A DNA stretch of 64,000 bases from Deinococcus marmoris DSM 12784 (GCF_000701405.1 NZ_JNIV01000007.1:25491-89490), one strand, 5' to 3'. Positions 9,743 through 20,895 are shown, numbered from the stretch's first letter. Notes: a model not told the origin generated them from the letters alone. Numbers and translations: made by a program.

Positions 9743-10045
9743 CTAGCCCGCCCCATCTCCCGCGTCTTCTGGATCGAAGCCCAGCAGTTCCAGCGCCTCG
9801 GCCAGTTGCACCTGCGGCACGTACAGGCCCACGTCGCCCATGTAGCCGCCGGTCTCGATCTCGATCACCGGGGAACCCATTGCCCACTGAAACGGCGTGC
9901 GGACCACGGTGACCACCCCGCCGTCCGCCAGGGTGCGCCGCCAGCCCTCGGCCAGCAGGCGCGGCAGGGTGTCCAGCCGCACCCAGGGATCGCCCTGGTA
10001 CAGCACACGGTCATCGTACTGGTTGTTGCGCGAGGGACCGCTCAT
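9743..10045 (-). CDS. Conserved hypothetical protein
   Basis: A 100-residue protein with no recognised family. It begins SGPSRNNQYDDRVLYQGDPW and contains WVRLDTLPRLLAEGWRR and a C-terminal LAEALELLGFDPED segment. It is soluble with no signal peptide. Base use is genomic, so it is probably real. Its AUG and the CGGAG before it fall inside the end of a repeat element (10044-10179), which therefore seems to supply the ribosome-binding site. It lies upstream of the ROK kinase in the same direction with a 51-base gap. Confidence 0.6.
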   Translation of the reverse strand: MSGPSRNNQYDDRVLYQGDPWVRLDTLPRLLAEGWRRTLADGGVVTVVRTPFQWAMGSPVIEIETGGYMGDVGLYVPQVQLAEALELLGFDPEDAGDGAG

Positions 10046-10179
10046 ACGGACTCCGATTGAATCGTTTGCAAAAACGATGAAATCCGAGCGGACGCGAGAA
10101 GCAGAGGGACGGGTTCCGGGCGTGGAGTTAACAAATCGGCGCTTTCCCGGTTTGTTAACGAAACAGACGGAATCCGTAT
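10044..10179. repeat. 136-bp palindromic small non-coding repeat (MITE-like)
   Basis: The ends are near-perfect inverted repeats: ATACGGACTCCG at 10044-10055 against the complement of CGGAATCCGTAT at 10168-10179. Inside are two hairpins: ATCGTTT/AAACGAT (10061-10067, 10072-10078) and a 13-bp stem GTTAACAAATCGG / CCGGTTTGTTAAC (10127-10139, 10147-10159). No ORF. The structure is that of Deinococcus small non-coding repeats. The left end overlaps the start codon of one gene and the right end the stop codon of another. Confidence 0.75.
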
Positions 10180-10658
10180 CATGGGGTTTTTTCCGGGGGA
10201 ACGTCCAAACGGGCCAGCAGCGGTTTGACCAGTTCGCGGAAGCGTTCGGGCAGGGCTTCCGGGATGTGATCGGCGTTCACGCGCACCTGCACCGAGCGGG
10301 CAAAGGCGCAGGGCACGTTGTCGGCCACGAAGCGGGCGGCCACCGTCCAACTGCTGCGGCCCACCCGCTCCACCAGCGACTCGATGAACACAGTCTGCCC
10401 CAGCCGGATTTCATGCACGTAATCCAGTTCCAGGCGGGCCAGCATGGAGTGGTCATCGTCGCCCTGAATGCCCGTCGCCGCCGACATGTCCATGCGCGCC
10501 ACCTCCAGAAACTCGGCGTAACGCGCGTTGTTGACATGGCCCATCGCGTCCACGTCGGCAAAACGGAGCTGGATGCTGGTGCGGTGGGCGTCATGCCAGT
10601 TCAGGGCCGGAATGCGGCTGGCAGACGGGGCCGGGGCTGGAGAGGCTGGGGCAGTCAT
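10179..10658 (-). CDS. Acyl-CoA thioesterase, 4HBT hotdog family
   Basis: A 159-residue hotdog thioesterase. The signature RFADVDAMGHVNNARYAEFL lies at ~32-51, with the catalytic Asp and the GHVNN turn. It would hydrolyse an acyl-CoA (YbgC/FadM-like). The N-terminal ~20 residues are Ala/Pro-rich. The stop codon TGA is formed by the last bases of the adjacent repeat, so the repeat may have changed the original C-terminus. It has its own TAGACT hexamer 7 bases before the ATG. Confidence 0.85.
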   Translation of the reverse strand: MTAPASPAPAPSASRIPALNWHDAHRTSIQLRFADVDAMGHVNNARYAEFLEVARMDMSAATGIQGDDDHSMLARLELDYVHEIRLGQTVFIESLVERVGRSSWTVAARFVADNVPCAFARSVQVRVNADHIPEALPERFRELVKPLLARLDVPPEKTP

Positions 10659-10665
10659 GCCTCCC

Positions 10666-10671
10666 AGTCTA
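10666..10671 (-). promoter_or_regulatory. -10 hexamer TAGACT of thioesterase gene
   Basis: TAGACT lies 7 bases before the ATG, the leaderless spacing. GGGAGG also lies between, so a very short leader with a site is possible. Confidence 0.45.
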
Positions 10672-10761
10672 GCGGTCCGTGTGGATGCCCTCTGCCGCCC
10701 GCCTTCCAGACATCGGTATTCCAGACGTCGGCCTTTCAGCGCAGCTCTCAGAAGTGAACGC

Positions 10762-10767
10762 TATGCT
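10762..10767 (+). promoter_or_regulatory. -10 hexamer TATGCT of FtsB-like gene
   Basis: TATGCT is 8 bases before the ATG at 10776. It is divergent to the thioesterase promoter about 90 bases away. Confidence 0.45.
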
Positions 10768-10775
10768 GGGGCCGC

Positions 10776-11180
10776 ATGACCGACGCGCCGCCCCCCCCAC
10801 CTCCACCCCCACCGCCATTACAGCGCCGGGCGTGGTGGAGGCAACTCAGTTACCGGCGACTGTCCCGCCTGCCCCTGACCATGATCCTGACCAGCCTGCT
10901 GGCGGGCCTGGGCATCGTGCAGCTCAGTTTCCAACTGATCAACACCGGTTACCGCAGCGTCTCGTGGACCCGCCAGACCGCCGAGGCCCAGGCCAATATC
11001 CGGGGCCTGGAGCGCGACGTGCAGGTCTTGCAGGACGCGGAGACCAACGCCAACACTCCCGGTTACCTGCGAGAACTCGCCCGCTGTCAGGGCTTTGTGG
11101 GTGCCGACGAGCGCATCGTCGTCAGCCCCGATGCCCCCGAAAGCCCCGGCGAGAACTGCAAGGCGTTGCGGCTGCCGTAG
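10776..11180 (+). CDS. FtsB/DivIC-like single-pass membrane protein
   Basis: A 134-residue protein. A run of ten prolines at 5-14 is followed by a basic patch (RRAWWRQLSYRRLSR), one membrane helix (~33-55), a coiled-coil-like stretch (TAEAQANIRGLERDVQVLQDAE) and a short end with CQGFVGADERIV. Topology and layout match septum-formation initiator proteins (FtsB/FtsL class) that link divisome parts in the periplasm. Sequence alone is too plain to be certain. It is monocistronic, with a leaderless-type promoter. Confidence 0.55.
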   Translation: MTDAPPPPPPPPPPLQRRAWWRQLSYRRLSRLPLTMILTSLLAGLGIVQLSFQLINTGYRSVSWTRQTAEAQANIRGLERDVQVLQDAETNANTPGYLRELARCQGFVGADERIVVSPDAPESPGENCKALRLP

Positions 11181-11394
11181 GGGTTATGTGGTGTGGGCTG
11201 TAGGTTGTGGGAAGGGCCTGGGCGACTTGTTTGGTTAATTGGCCTGGGTGACGGCCTGCCCGGTGGCCCCCTCACCCCCTTGCTTCACAAGGCCCCTTTG
11301 CAAGCAGGTCTCTGACCCTCCCGCAGGGGCGAGGGGTCAAGAATGAGGCTTTGCCTGGCCTTTCCCACACCCCACAACCGACAGCCTACAACCC
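11181..11394. other. Non-coding gap with imperfect terminal inverted repeat
   Basis: 214 bases without a credible gene. The two ends contain GTGGTGTGGGCTGTAGG-like and CCTACAACC / CCCACACCCCAC-like strings that are imperfect inverted copies, with a C-rich centre (CCCCCTCACCCCCTTG). It may be another small repeat, but this is weak. Confidence 0.35.
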
Positions 11395-12711
<1,317 letters not shown>

Positions 12712-12716
12712 GGGGC

Positions 12717-12722
12717 AGTGTA
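12717..12722 (-). promoter_or_regulatory. -10 hexamer TACACT of nucleoside phosphorylase
   Basis: TACACT is 5 bases before the ATG, the leaderless spacing. It lies in the gap after the MazF gene stop. Confidence 0.45.
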
Positions 12723-12727
12723 CGAGA

Positions 12728-13078
12728 TCACTTCAAGGCGAAGACCAATTTCAAGCCCATATCCAGCAAATCCAGGCTGATTCTATCGAGCTGCCCCCGA
12801 CACCGCTCCAGACGCGTCTTGTCCACCACCAACACCTGAGAGACGTTCAGAACGCTGTCCTGGGCCAGCCCGTTGTGTTCGTCCGCCAGCAGCAACACAT
12901 TACCCGGCGCAGCCTGAAGCCGGATATTGGACGTCAACACGGCCACAAGGACAGTCTGGATGGCGCTGGCATTAAAGTCATCGGCAGAAACCACAACGAC
13001 GGGTCCATGCCCGTATGGCTCCGCATTCTGGCGCTGGGTCAGCGGATACTCAATATCCCAGACCTCGCCGCGCTTCAC
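12728..13078 (-). CDS. MazF/PemK-family endoribonuclease toxin
   Basis: A 116-residue toxin of the PemK/MazF fold. It starts [12 protein letters not shown] and has [46 protein letters not shown] and a hydrophobic C-terminus. MazF enzymes cut single-stranded mRNA at short sequences and inhibit translation. Its start overlaps the antitoxin stop (ATGA), the usual antitoxin-first order. The cognate antitoxin is upstream. Confidence 0.85.
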   Translation of the reverse strand: MKRGEVWDIEYPLTQRQNAEPYGHGPVVVVSADDFNASAIQTVLVAVLTSNIRLQAAPGNVLLLADEHNGLAQDSVLNVSQVLVVDKTRLERCRGQLDRISLDLLDMGLKLVFALK

Positions 13079-13314
13079 TCTGCGTTCTGCCGTCGCAGCG
13101 CCTCAAAACCCAGTTCTGCCAGGGCGGGTGAAAGGCTGCTGTCCTCATTGGCATAAACAGCGTTGAGCTGGGCCGTTACCGTCTGCCCCTCGTTGCGTTC
13201 CAGAAATTCTTCAAGCGCGCGGGCATACAGCTCACTTCTGGAAAGCTGCTGGCCCTGCGCGAACTGTTCAGCCCTCCGGTACAGAGTGTCTGTCAGAGAA
13301 ATAGCCGTTTTCAT
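13075..13314 (-). CDS. Ribbon-helix-helix antitoxin of MazF pair
   Basis: A 79-residue RHH protein. The strand TAISLTD is followed by helix TLYRRAEQFAQGQ and LSRSELYARALEEFLER, with an acidic toxin-neutralising tail (YANEDSSLSPALAELGFEAL). It should bind the toxin and repress the operon through the inverted repeat that overlaps its -10. This is a PemI/RHH type rather than an AbrB-fold MazE. Confidence 0.82.
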   Translation of the reverse strand: MKTAISLTDTLYRRAEQFAQGQQLSRSELYARALEEFLERNEGQTVTAQLNAVYANEDSSLSPALAELGFEALRRQNAE

Positions 13315-13319
13315 GGCTT

Positions 13320-13338
13320 AGTATAACATGGGTTATAC
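13320..13338 (-). promoter_or_regulatory. Antitoxin-toxin promoter and operator
   Basis: Perfect inverted repeat GTATAAC-4-GTTATAC (13321-13338). The minus-strand -10 TATACT (13320-13325) lies within one arm, 5 bases before the ATG. This is a typical autoregulatory RHH site with a leaderless start. The site overlaps the stop codon of the WYL gene. Confidence 0.6.
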
Positions 13339-14298
13339 CGGTTCGGGTTTTTCATCGCGCACCGCCGCGCAGCGTGCCCCCAGCCGTCCGAAGACGTCCA
13401 GCAGCTCCGGCGGGCCGTCCACCCGGAAATCGCAGTCCAGCCCCAGCAGAAAAGCGGCGAAGCTGGGCAGATTATCGCGTGTGCAGCTCAGCCGGGTGCC
13501 GCCCGCCTCGGCACTGATCTGGGTAAACCAGACTGAGACCCGGCCCTGCAAGGTCTCCGGCGGGGTGTCCAGCCACACGCTGACCTGGGCGGTGGGAGCT
13601 TCCGGCGGCAGGGTAGAACGCAGGTAGGCCAGCGCGTCGAAGTCGGGCGGCGCAGTAAACGAAGCGTCCAGCACGCACAGTTTGCCCATGCGGTCCAGCC
13701 GGAAGGAACGCAGGGCGTCCCGCAGATGGCAGCGGCCCACCGCGTACCAGCGCCCGTCCAGATGCAGCGCGCGGTACACGTCCACCCGGCGCGTCAGGGC
13801 GCTGGACTGCGGCGAGGCATACTGGAATTCAACGGTCTGCGCCCCGTGGACTGCGCCCAGCAGCGCAGACAGTAATGCCGCATCGGTGGACACCACCCAC
13901 GGGGAAGAATCCAGTTGCACCGCGCTTTCCAGCGCCTCCACCGTCTCGCGCAGGGCGTGCGGCAGGGTGCGGGCCAGTTTGGCACCCGCCGCGTGCGCTG
14001 CCGGGGCCAGTGCGCCCAGCCCCAGCAGGCGCAGCGCCCGCAGCCCCAGCGCCAGACTCAGGGCTTCCTCGCCCGTGAACATCAGCGGCGGCAGCCGGAA
14101 GCCGGGTTTCAGGCAGTAGGCCCCGCCCACGCCGCGTTTTCCCTCTACCGGAATGCCCAGGTCTTGCAGCCGCGCGACGTAACGCTGCACGGTGCGCGGG
14201 CTGACCTCCAGCACGCGGGCCAGTTCCGCGCCGGTCACGCTTTCGCGGGCCTGAAGCAATTCCAGCACGGTCAGCACCCGCATCGAGGGGTCATACAT
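13333..14298 (-). CDS. WYL-domain transcriptional regulator (YafY type)
   Basis: A 321-residue regulator. A DeoR-type winged helix is at ~5-60 (TVLELLQARESVTGAELARV, SPRTVQRYVARL). A WYL ligand domain is at ~150-230 with DGRWYAVGRCHLRDALRSFRLDRM, and a C-terminal WCX extension follows. The WYL regulators sense nucleic acid or nucleotides and often control stress genes. It is divergent from the DinB gene at 14370 with 71 bases between, so that cluster is a plausible target. Confidence 0.88.
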   Translation of the reverse strand: MYDPSMRVLTVLELLQARESVTGAELARVLEVSPRTVQRYVARLQDLGIPVEGKRGVGGAYCLKPGFRLPPLMFTGEEALSLALGLRALRLLGLGALAPAAHAAGAKLARTLPHALRETVEALESAVQLDSSPWVVSTDAALLSALLGAVHGAQTVEFQYASPQSSALTRRVDVYRALHLDGRWYAVGRCHLRDALRSFRLDRMGKLCVLDASFTAPPDFDALAYLRSTLPPEAPTAQVSVWLDTPPETLQGRVSVWFTQISAEAGGTRLSCTRDNLPSFAAFLLGLDCDFRVDGPPELLDVFGRLGARCAAVRDEKPEPV

Positions 14299-14369
14299 GT
14301 TGGTATCCTGACATACAAAGAAGACAGGTTCTGACGGGAATCGGGGTTACGCTGTGGGCGGAGGTCAAG

Positions 14370-14885
14370 ATGACGAATACGCCTGAAGTAGAAGTGTCTG
14401 GTGGAATAGCCCAGCCGGTGATCCTCTCGCCCGCCCAGTTTCTGGAACACTGGCAGGGCCACCGCCGATTGACCCGGCGCGTGATCCTGGCTTTTCCCGA
14501 AGATCAGTTGTTCAGCTACAGCATCGGCGGAATGCGCTCCTTCGGCATGCTGGCCTGGGAAATCCATCAGGTCAGCGAGTTCACGCTGAAGGGCATGCGG
14601 ACAGACGACTGGGCCATGCCGGACTGGAGCGTCGGCACCCCGCAGGACCGCGCCGAGCTGCTGAAAGCCTGGGACGAACTGACCGCCCGTTTTGAAACTG
14701 AATTGCCACAGGTGGTCCCGGCGTTCTACCCGCAGATGCACACGCTGCCCTGGGGCGAGATGAGTGGCTGGGCGGCGGCGATCTACAGCATCGACAACGA
14801 GATTCATCACCGGGGTCAGGGCTACGTGTATCTGCGGGCGCTGGGAACCGAGCCGCCCGAGTTTCCCTCGTACATGGCACCATGA
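14370..14885 (+). CDS. DinB/YfiT-family protein
   Basis: A 171-residue four-helix-bundle protein of the DinB-like class (not DNA polymerase IV). Metal-type histidines appear in AWEIHQVSEF (near 61) and IDNEIHHRGQ (near 150), the spacing of the three-His site. Family members include thiol-dependent transferases, but most have unknown roles; Deinococcus has many. GGAGG precedes the ATG. It is the first gene of a rightward cluster and divergent from the WYL regulator. Confidence 0.85.
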   Translation: MTNTPEVEVSGGIAQPVILSPAQFLEHWQGHRRLTRRVILAFPEDQLFSYSIGGMRSFGMLAWEIHQVSEFTLKGMRTDDWAMPDWSVGTPQDRAELLKAWDELTARFETELPQVVPAFYPQMHTLPWGEMSGWAAAIYSIDNEIHHRGQGYVYLRALGTEPPEFPSYMAP

Positions 14886-15274
14886 GCGCCGCCACAGGAA
14901 CATTCACGGTCAGGCCCCGCGCCGACACGCCCGCGCAGACCATCCCCGAAATCGGGCGGATGGGGCTGGACAAAACGTGGAGCGGCGATCTAACCGGGCA
15001 GAGCGTGGTGGAGATGCTGACTTTCATGACGCCCGTGGAGGGTTCGGCGGTGTATGTCGCCATCGAGGTCGTGCAGGCCACACTCAGCGGCAGGCAGGGC
15101 GGATTTGCCTTCTTCCACGCGGGCGTCAGCGAGCGCGGCAGCCAGAGCCTGACTTACCGGGTGGTTCCCGATTCCGGCAGTGGGGAACTGGCGGGCCTGA
15201 GCGGAGCATTGACGCTGGAAATTGTGGACAGGGTGCATCATTACATCCTCGAGTACACGCTGGCCGAAGCCTGA
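14882..15274 (+). CDS. DUF3224 domain protein
   Basis: A 130-residue single-domain protein matching DUF3224: an N-terminal ATGTFTVRPR strand, then DKTWSGDLTGQS, FHAGVSERGSQSLTYRVVPDSGSGELAGLSG and a final YILEYTL. The fold is an allene-oxide-cyclase-like small beta barrel. No catalytic residues are known for the family. It overlaps the upstream DinB gene by 4 bases, so the pair is co-translated. Confidence 0.82.
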   Translation: MSAATGTFTVRPRADTPAQTIPEIGRMGLDKTWSGDLTGQSVVEMLTFMTPVEGSAVYVAIEVVQATLSGRQGGFAFFHAGVSERGSQSLTYRVVPDSGSGELAGLSGALTLEIVDRVHHYILEYTLAEA

Positions 15275-15490
15275 GAGGCTGACATGACCGCCCCCTGTTG
15301 TCTCCGTCTTGCCTCACTGACTCATACGCAGATTCGTGTGCTGGGTGGGGAAACGCCAGAGTCTGGCAGCCACCTCAAACCGCCCCGCTCCCGCGCGCTG
15401 AACGCTCTGAAGCCGCTGCCCGGCCCCCTCGCGGGGCCACCACACTGGTCGCTCCTGCTTCAGCTTCCATGACACACTCTGCGGTGAACC
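15275..15490. other. 216-base gap, no supported gene
   Basis: A short open frame (15284-15472) gives a proline/leucine-rich peptide without a ribosome-binding site and was not accepted. A GGCCCC-5-GGGGCC hairpin occurs near 15424-15440 without a T-run. The gap may be a small repeat, but no clear terminal inverted repeats were seen. Confidence 0.35.
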
Positions 15491-15781
15491 ATGCCCCTCA
15501 TCCTTAACTTCAGCGGCCCCGTCTGGTACTGGCGCGGCCCCGCCCCGCATTACTTCGTGACCGTTCCCGCCGAGCAGGCCCAGCAGATCAGGGCCGCTGC
15601 CCGCCTCGTCACCTACGGCTGGGGCATGGTTCCAGTGCGGGCCAGGGTGGGCGACAGCGAATGGAAGACCTCGCTGTTTCCCAGGGAAGAGCTGTACATT
15701 CTGCCCATCAAGCTGATGATTCGAAAGGCCGAGAAGATTGAGGAAGGCGACGACGTGGCTGTGCAGCTAGAAGTGGGCTGA
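15491..15781 (+). CDS. DUF1905 domain protein
   Basis: A 96-residue protein matching the DUF1905 beta-barrel: FSGPVWYWRGPAPHYFVTVP, YGWGMVPVRARVG, WKTSLFPREELYILPIKLMIRKAEKIEEGD. The domain often occurs in YdeI/OmpD-associated proteins; here it stands alone. The biochemical role is unknown. It is followed 22 bases later by a DinB gene with a clear ribosome-binding site, suggesting co-transcription. Confidence 0.82.
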   Translation: MPLILNFSGPVWYWRGPAPHYFVTVPAEQAQQIRAAARLVTYGWGMVPVRARVGDSEWKTSLFPREELYILPIKLMIRKAEKIEEGDDVAVQLEVG

Positions 15782-15803
15782 ACGCCTGCCCAGAGGAGAA
15801 AAA

Positions 15804-16325
15804 ATGACCGATCTGACCCTGCTCCATGAATCCTTCCACCGCAACGGGCGCGTCAACGACTTCTTGCTCAATGCTCTAACCGACGCCGACTTTGGCCTGT
15901 CCGACAATCAGGGTGGCTGGACCGTGGAAAAGCATCTGCGGCATATGGCGGGCTTCCGCGTGGGCTGGCTGTGGAATCTGTCTCGCCCCCACGCCGGGCC
16001 TCTGCTGGACCCGACCCAAAAAGATGCGGACGGCGATCCCCAGTGGCGCTGGCACGACTGTCCGCCCGGCGAGCTGGCCGCCGCCTTCACAGCCGGAGAC
16101 GAGGCCGCCCTGAATGCCGTTCAGGCCGCGCTAGACGAGAATCGCGCCTTCGACGATCCCTGGAAGGAAGGGGCCTACGCCTCCAACCCGGCCCACTTCC
16201 TGCAACACACCATCGTCCACGACAGCCATCACCGGGGCCAGATCATGGCGCTGCTGCGCGCGGGCGGCCATACGGCAGAGGAAATGGACGCGCTGGACAA
16301 CCACTGGGCCATCTGGCGGGAGTGA
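15804..16325 (+). CDS. DinB/YfiT-family protein
   Basis: The second DinB-like protein of the cluster, 173 residues. Predicted metal histidines lie in EKHLRHMAGF (near 48) and HDSHHRGQIMALLR (near 139-142). GAGGAG is seven bases before the ATG. It overlaps the next DinB gene by one base (TGATG), so translation re-initiation is likely. Substrate unknown. Confidence 0.87.
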   Translation: MTDLTLLHESFHRNGRVNDFLLNALTDADFGLSDNQGGWTVEKHLRHMAGFRVGWLWNLSRPHAGPLLDPTQKDADGDPQWRWHDCPPGELAAAFTAGDEAALNAVQAALDENRAFDDPWKEGAYASNPAHFLQHTIVHDSHHRGQIMALLRAGGHTAEEMDALDNHWAIWRE

Positions 16326-16840
16326 TGAAGATTCCCGAACTGTACGACTACCTCGTTCGCGCCCGCCGCGATTTATGGGCCATCCTGGAAACCGTGCCGG
16401 ATGAGGTTCTCTCTCGCCCGATGCTGGACGGTGACCGGATGCACAGCATTAAAGATCTGATTGCCCATACCGCAGGTGTTGAAGACGGCTGGCTGCATTA
16501 CACCTTCTTGCAAGACGTGCCGGTGGAAGATTCCTTTCCCGTCATCAAAAATGCTGGAAGCGGCCCGGCCTACGCCGCTTTCCCACTCGCAGACCTGCTG
16601 GACTACTGGCGGGCGGTGGAGGCCAGCACCCTGACCTATCTGTCCACGCTGACCGACGCCGATCTGGAGCGGGTGATCGAGGACACCCCTGAAGAACACT
16701 TCAAACTGGACGGCCTGCTGTGGCACGTCATGCTGCATGAGGTCCGGCACACCGCGCAGATCGCTGCGCTGCTGCGGACACAGGGCATTAGGCCGCCATC
16801 TATGGACCTGCTGTTTTACCTGCCGAATCTCAAAGCGTAA
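16325..16840 (+). CDS. DinB/YfiT-family protein
   Basis: The third DinB-like protein, 171 residues. It has KDLIAHTAGVEDGWLHY with the first His and LLWHVMLHEVRHTAQIAALLR with the second site. A C-terminal PPSMDLLFYLP is typical of the family. It starts within the stop of the previous DinB gene. The two neighbouring copies differ enough to be diverged paralogues rather than a recent tandem duplication. Confidence 0.87.
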   Translation: MKIPELYDYLVRARRDLWAILETVPDEVLSRPMLDGDRMHSIKDLIAHTAGVEDGWLHYTFLQDVPVEDSFPVIKNAGSGPAYAAFPLADLLDYWRAVEASTLTYLSTLTDADLERVIEDTPEEHFKLDGLLWHVMLHEVRHTAQIAALLRTQGIRPPSMDLLFYLPNLKA

Positions 16841-16863
16841 GCGCAGGCCACAGGCAAACGCAG

Positions 16864-16891
16864 AAAGCCCCCGCCGAAATGCGGGGGCTTT
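16864..16891. terminator. Bidirectional terminator between DinB cluster and ftsH
   Basis: Perfect stem AAAGCCCCCGC / GCGGGGGCTTT with loop CGAAAT. A-runs and T-runs on both sides serve both converging genes. Confidence 0.85.
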
Positions 16892-16907
16892 TCGTTGAAG
16901 AGGAGGC

Positions 16908-18776
<1,869 letters not shown>

Positions 18777-18831
18777 GAACGTTCCTCCAGAGGAAAAGTG
18801 GGGAAATGGGGCGCATTTCGCCCCTTCTAGA

Positions 18832-18852
18832 CTTGAGTGTACCAGACTCAAG
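18832..18852. promoter_or_regulatory. Inverted repeat CTTGAGT-7-ACTCAAG upstream of ftsH
   Basis: Perfect 7-bp arms 55 bases before the TTG start of ftsH. TACACT within it could act as a -10. It may be an operator or a 5'-leader hairpin; not tested. Confidence 0.4.
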
Positions 18853-18898
18853 GTGTATGAAATTGTCCCGCATTACAAGTGCTGAATGGGGGCCGTCT

Positions 18899-19375
18899 TT
18901 AGCGTTCCGAAAGGTTCTCCGGGGCCGTGCGGCGGCGCATCAGCCACAGCAGGAAGATGGTTAGGCAGAAGGCGGGAACGCCCAGCAAAAGCAGCAGCGG
19001 CAGGAAGGCAAGGAATAGGTTCAGCCACTGACCGGGAGTCTGAAATTGATACTCCACGTTCTGCCGGTCCAGTTCGGCGATCAGGGGGCTGTCTGGAACA
19101 GCGAGACTGCTTGGCAGGCGCAAACTTACAGAAGTAGGCCGTGCAGGGGGGCGCAGATTCACGGTGGCGCGGCTCTCCTGGATCACCACACGGCTGACCT
19201 GCCCGGTGTCCAGCAACGCCTGAAACTGTGCGTAGGTCACCGCTTGCGGCCTCAACACCTGCGTGAAGATCAGCCACAGCCCGGCGGTTGCCAGACACAG
19301 CACGGCCAGACCCGGCAAAAGCCAGCGCAGCAACGGCGAACGGGAGGCGGGCGGGGAGGTGTTCATTCGTCCCAT
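18899..19375 (-). CDS. Stand-alone FtsH extracytoplasmic-domain paralogue
   Basis: A 158-residue protein equal to the first ~137 residues of FtsH and nothing else. TM1 is ~17-38, the extracytoplasmic domain ~47-113, TM2 ~116-146, then a short RRR tail. Shared strings with FtsH include SLAVPDS, LI..L..QNV.Y.F and QWLN. It has no AAA or zinc protease part. It sits 122 bases upstream of ftsH in the same direction. A likely role is to join or cap FtsH hexamers at the membrane, but that is inference. The start could be ATG 19375 or 19366. Confidence 0.8.
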   Translation of the reverse strand: MGRMNTSPPASRSPLLRWLLPGLAVLCLATAGLWLIFTQVLRPQAVTYAQFQALLDTGQVSRVVIQESRATVNLRPPARPTSVSLRLPSSLAVPDSPLIAELDRQNVEYQFQTPGQWLNLFLAFLPLLLLLGVPAFCLTIFLLWLMRRRTAPENLSER

Positions 19376-19420
19376 CAGACTGCGGCGGCCCGCACACGGT
19401 CAACCCTCCAAAGGATGGAC

Positions 19421-19426
19421 TATCCT
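19421..19426 (+). promoter_or_regulatory. -10 hexamer TATCCT of TPR gene
   Basis: TATCCT is 8 bases before the ATG at 19435, the leaderless spacing. Confidence 0.45.
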
Positions 19427-19434
19427 AGCGGGGA

Positions 19435-20895
19435 ATGATTGACGCGGAGACCACCTGGCAACAGGCTTGCACGGCCCTGGCTGGGGGCGACTACGAGACT
19501 GCTTTTGGCGTGCTGAGCGCCGCACTGGACGAGGCCATGCCAGCCGCAGTGGGCAAGGGCAAAAGTGCGGCGGTGTCCCCGGTTGCGGCGCGCATCTGCG
19601 TGTACCTGGGCAGCCTGCACGCCCTGTACGGCGACGCCGCAGCCGAGCAACTCGGTGTGGCGCTGGCAGAGGCGCTCGGGCTGAACCCTGCAGTGGGCGG
19701 CGACGCGCTGTATCTGGCCCTGAGCGCCGAGTTGGAGGCCCGCACGCGCGGCCCGGAAGCGGCCCCCCCCACGGAGGCCATACGCGAGGCGCTGGACCCG
19801 GTGGCCCGTTTTCACGCGCTGTGTGCGCTGGCGCTGGCCGAGCAACCGCAGGCGGCGCTGGACATCCATCTGGGGGCGGGCGAACTGCCCCTGCATCTGC
19901 GCTGGCGGCTGCGCTCGTGGCAGGCCGATTGCCAGGAGCAACTGGGCCACACGGCGGACGCCATTAATCTGTATGCCGAGGCCGCACATCTGGCAGGCGG
20001 CCTGGACCGCGCGGTGATGCTTCAGGAACAGGCCGCCCTGCTGATCCAGGACGGGCAGTCCGAGGAAGCCAAGAAGGTGCTGGACAGCGCGCGGCTGCTG
20101 TACGGCAGCAAGCAGGCCCCGCAGAACCCAGTGCAGGGCGAGGACGAGGGCCTGAATCTGGCGACGTGGCACTACCTGCGCGCCCAGGCGCTGCTCCAGA
20201 TGGACCAACCTGACGCCGCCTACGAGATGATCCGCGAGGCGGACCGCCTGGAGCGGCAGTACGGCACCCCCGGTTACGTGGTGGCGCTGCTGACCGGCCA
20301 GATCCTGAGTCACCTGGGCCAGCAGGAAAAGGCCATCGTCGCCTTCGAGTCCGCTCTGCAACTGGCCGAGGACAGTGACCGCCCCTACGCCAATCACGAG
20401 CTGGGCGTGGTCCTGCTGGACATGGACCGCCCGGTGGAGGCGCGTGACCGGCTGGAAGTGGCCCTGAACGAACCCGATTACCCCTATCAGCCCGAGGTTC
20501 TGGCCGACATTGCCGAGTGTGACTACCGCCTGGGCCGCATGCCCGAAGCGCAACTGGCCGCTGAACAGGCGCTGGCGCAGGGCGCGGTCATTCCCGCCAG
20601 TTTGGTGCTGGGCAGCGTGGCCCTGGATTATTTCCAACTGGACGAGGCCCTGGAACACTATGAGCGCGTGGTCCGCGAGGCCGCCCCGGACAGCCGCGAC
20701 TGGATCATCGGCCACCAGATGGCCGCCGACGTTATGGCGCAGCAGGGCTTCCCCAATCCCGCCGCCGCCGTCGCCCACGCCCAGCAGGCGCTGGACAACA
20801 CCCCTGAGAGTGACGACTGGCACGGCACCTTGCAGGATCTATTGGCGCGGGCGCAGACGCTGATGGGACAGCAGGACGGGCGGATGCTGAACTAG
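19435..20895 (+). CDS. Tetratricopeptide-repeat protein
   Basis: A 486-residue soluble all-helical protein. Several TPR-like units are visible, especially after ~260: [68 protein letters not shown] and [20 protein letters not shown]. It has no enzyme domain or signal peptide. TPR arrays serve as protein-binding scaffolds; the partner is unknown. It is monocistronic with a leaderless-type -10 and a strong terminator hairpin. Confidence 0.82.
   Translation: MIDAETTWQQACTALAGGDYETAFGVLSAALDEAMPAAVGKGKSAAVSPVAARICVYLGSLHALYGDAAAEQLGVALAEALGLNPAVGGDALYLALSAELEARTRGPEAAPPTEAIREALDPVARFHALCALALAEQPQAALDIHLGAGELPLHLRWRLRSWQADCQEQLGHTADAINLYAEAAHLAGGLDRAVMLQEQAALLIQDGQSEEAKKVLDSARLLYGSKQAPQNPVQGEDEGLNLATWHYLRAQALLQMDQPDAAYEMIREADRLERQYGTPGYVVALLTGQILSHLGQQEKAIVAFESALQLAEDSDRPYANHELGVVLLDMDRPVEARDRLEVALNEPDYPYQPEVLADIAECDYRLGRMPEAQLAAEQALAQGAVIPASLVLGSVALDYFQLDEALEHYERVVREAAPDSRDWIIGHQMAADVMAQQGFPNPAAAVAHAQQALDNTPESDDWHGTLQDLLARAQTLMGQQDGRMLN

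Noticed and set aside
15284..15472. 62-residue open frame between DUF3224 and DUF1905 genes
   Set aside because: No ribosome-binding site, no recognisable domain and a Pro/Leu-rich product; it was left as a gap.
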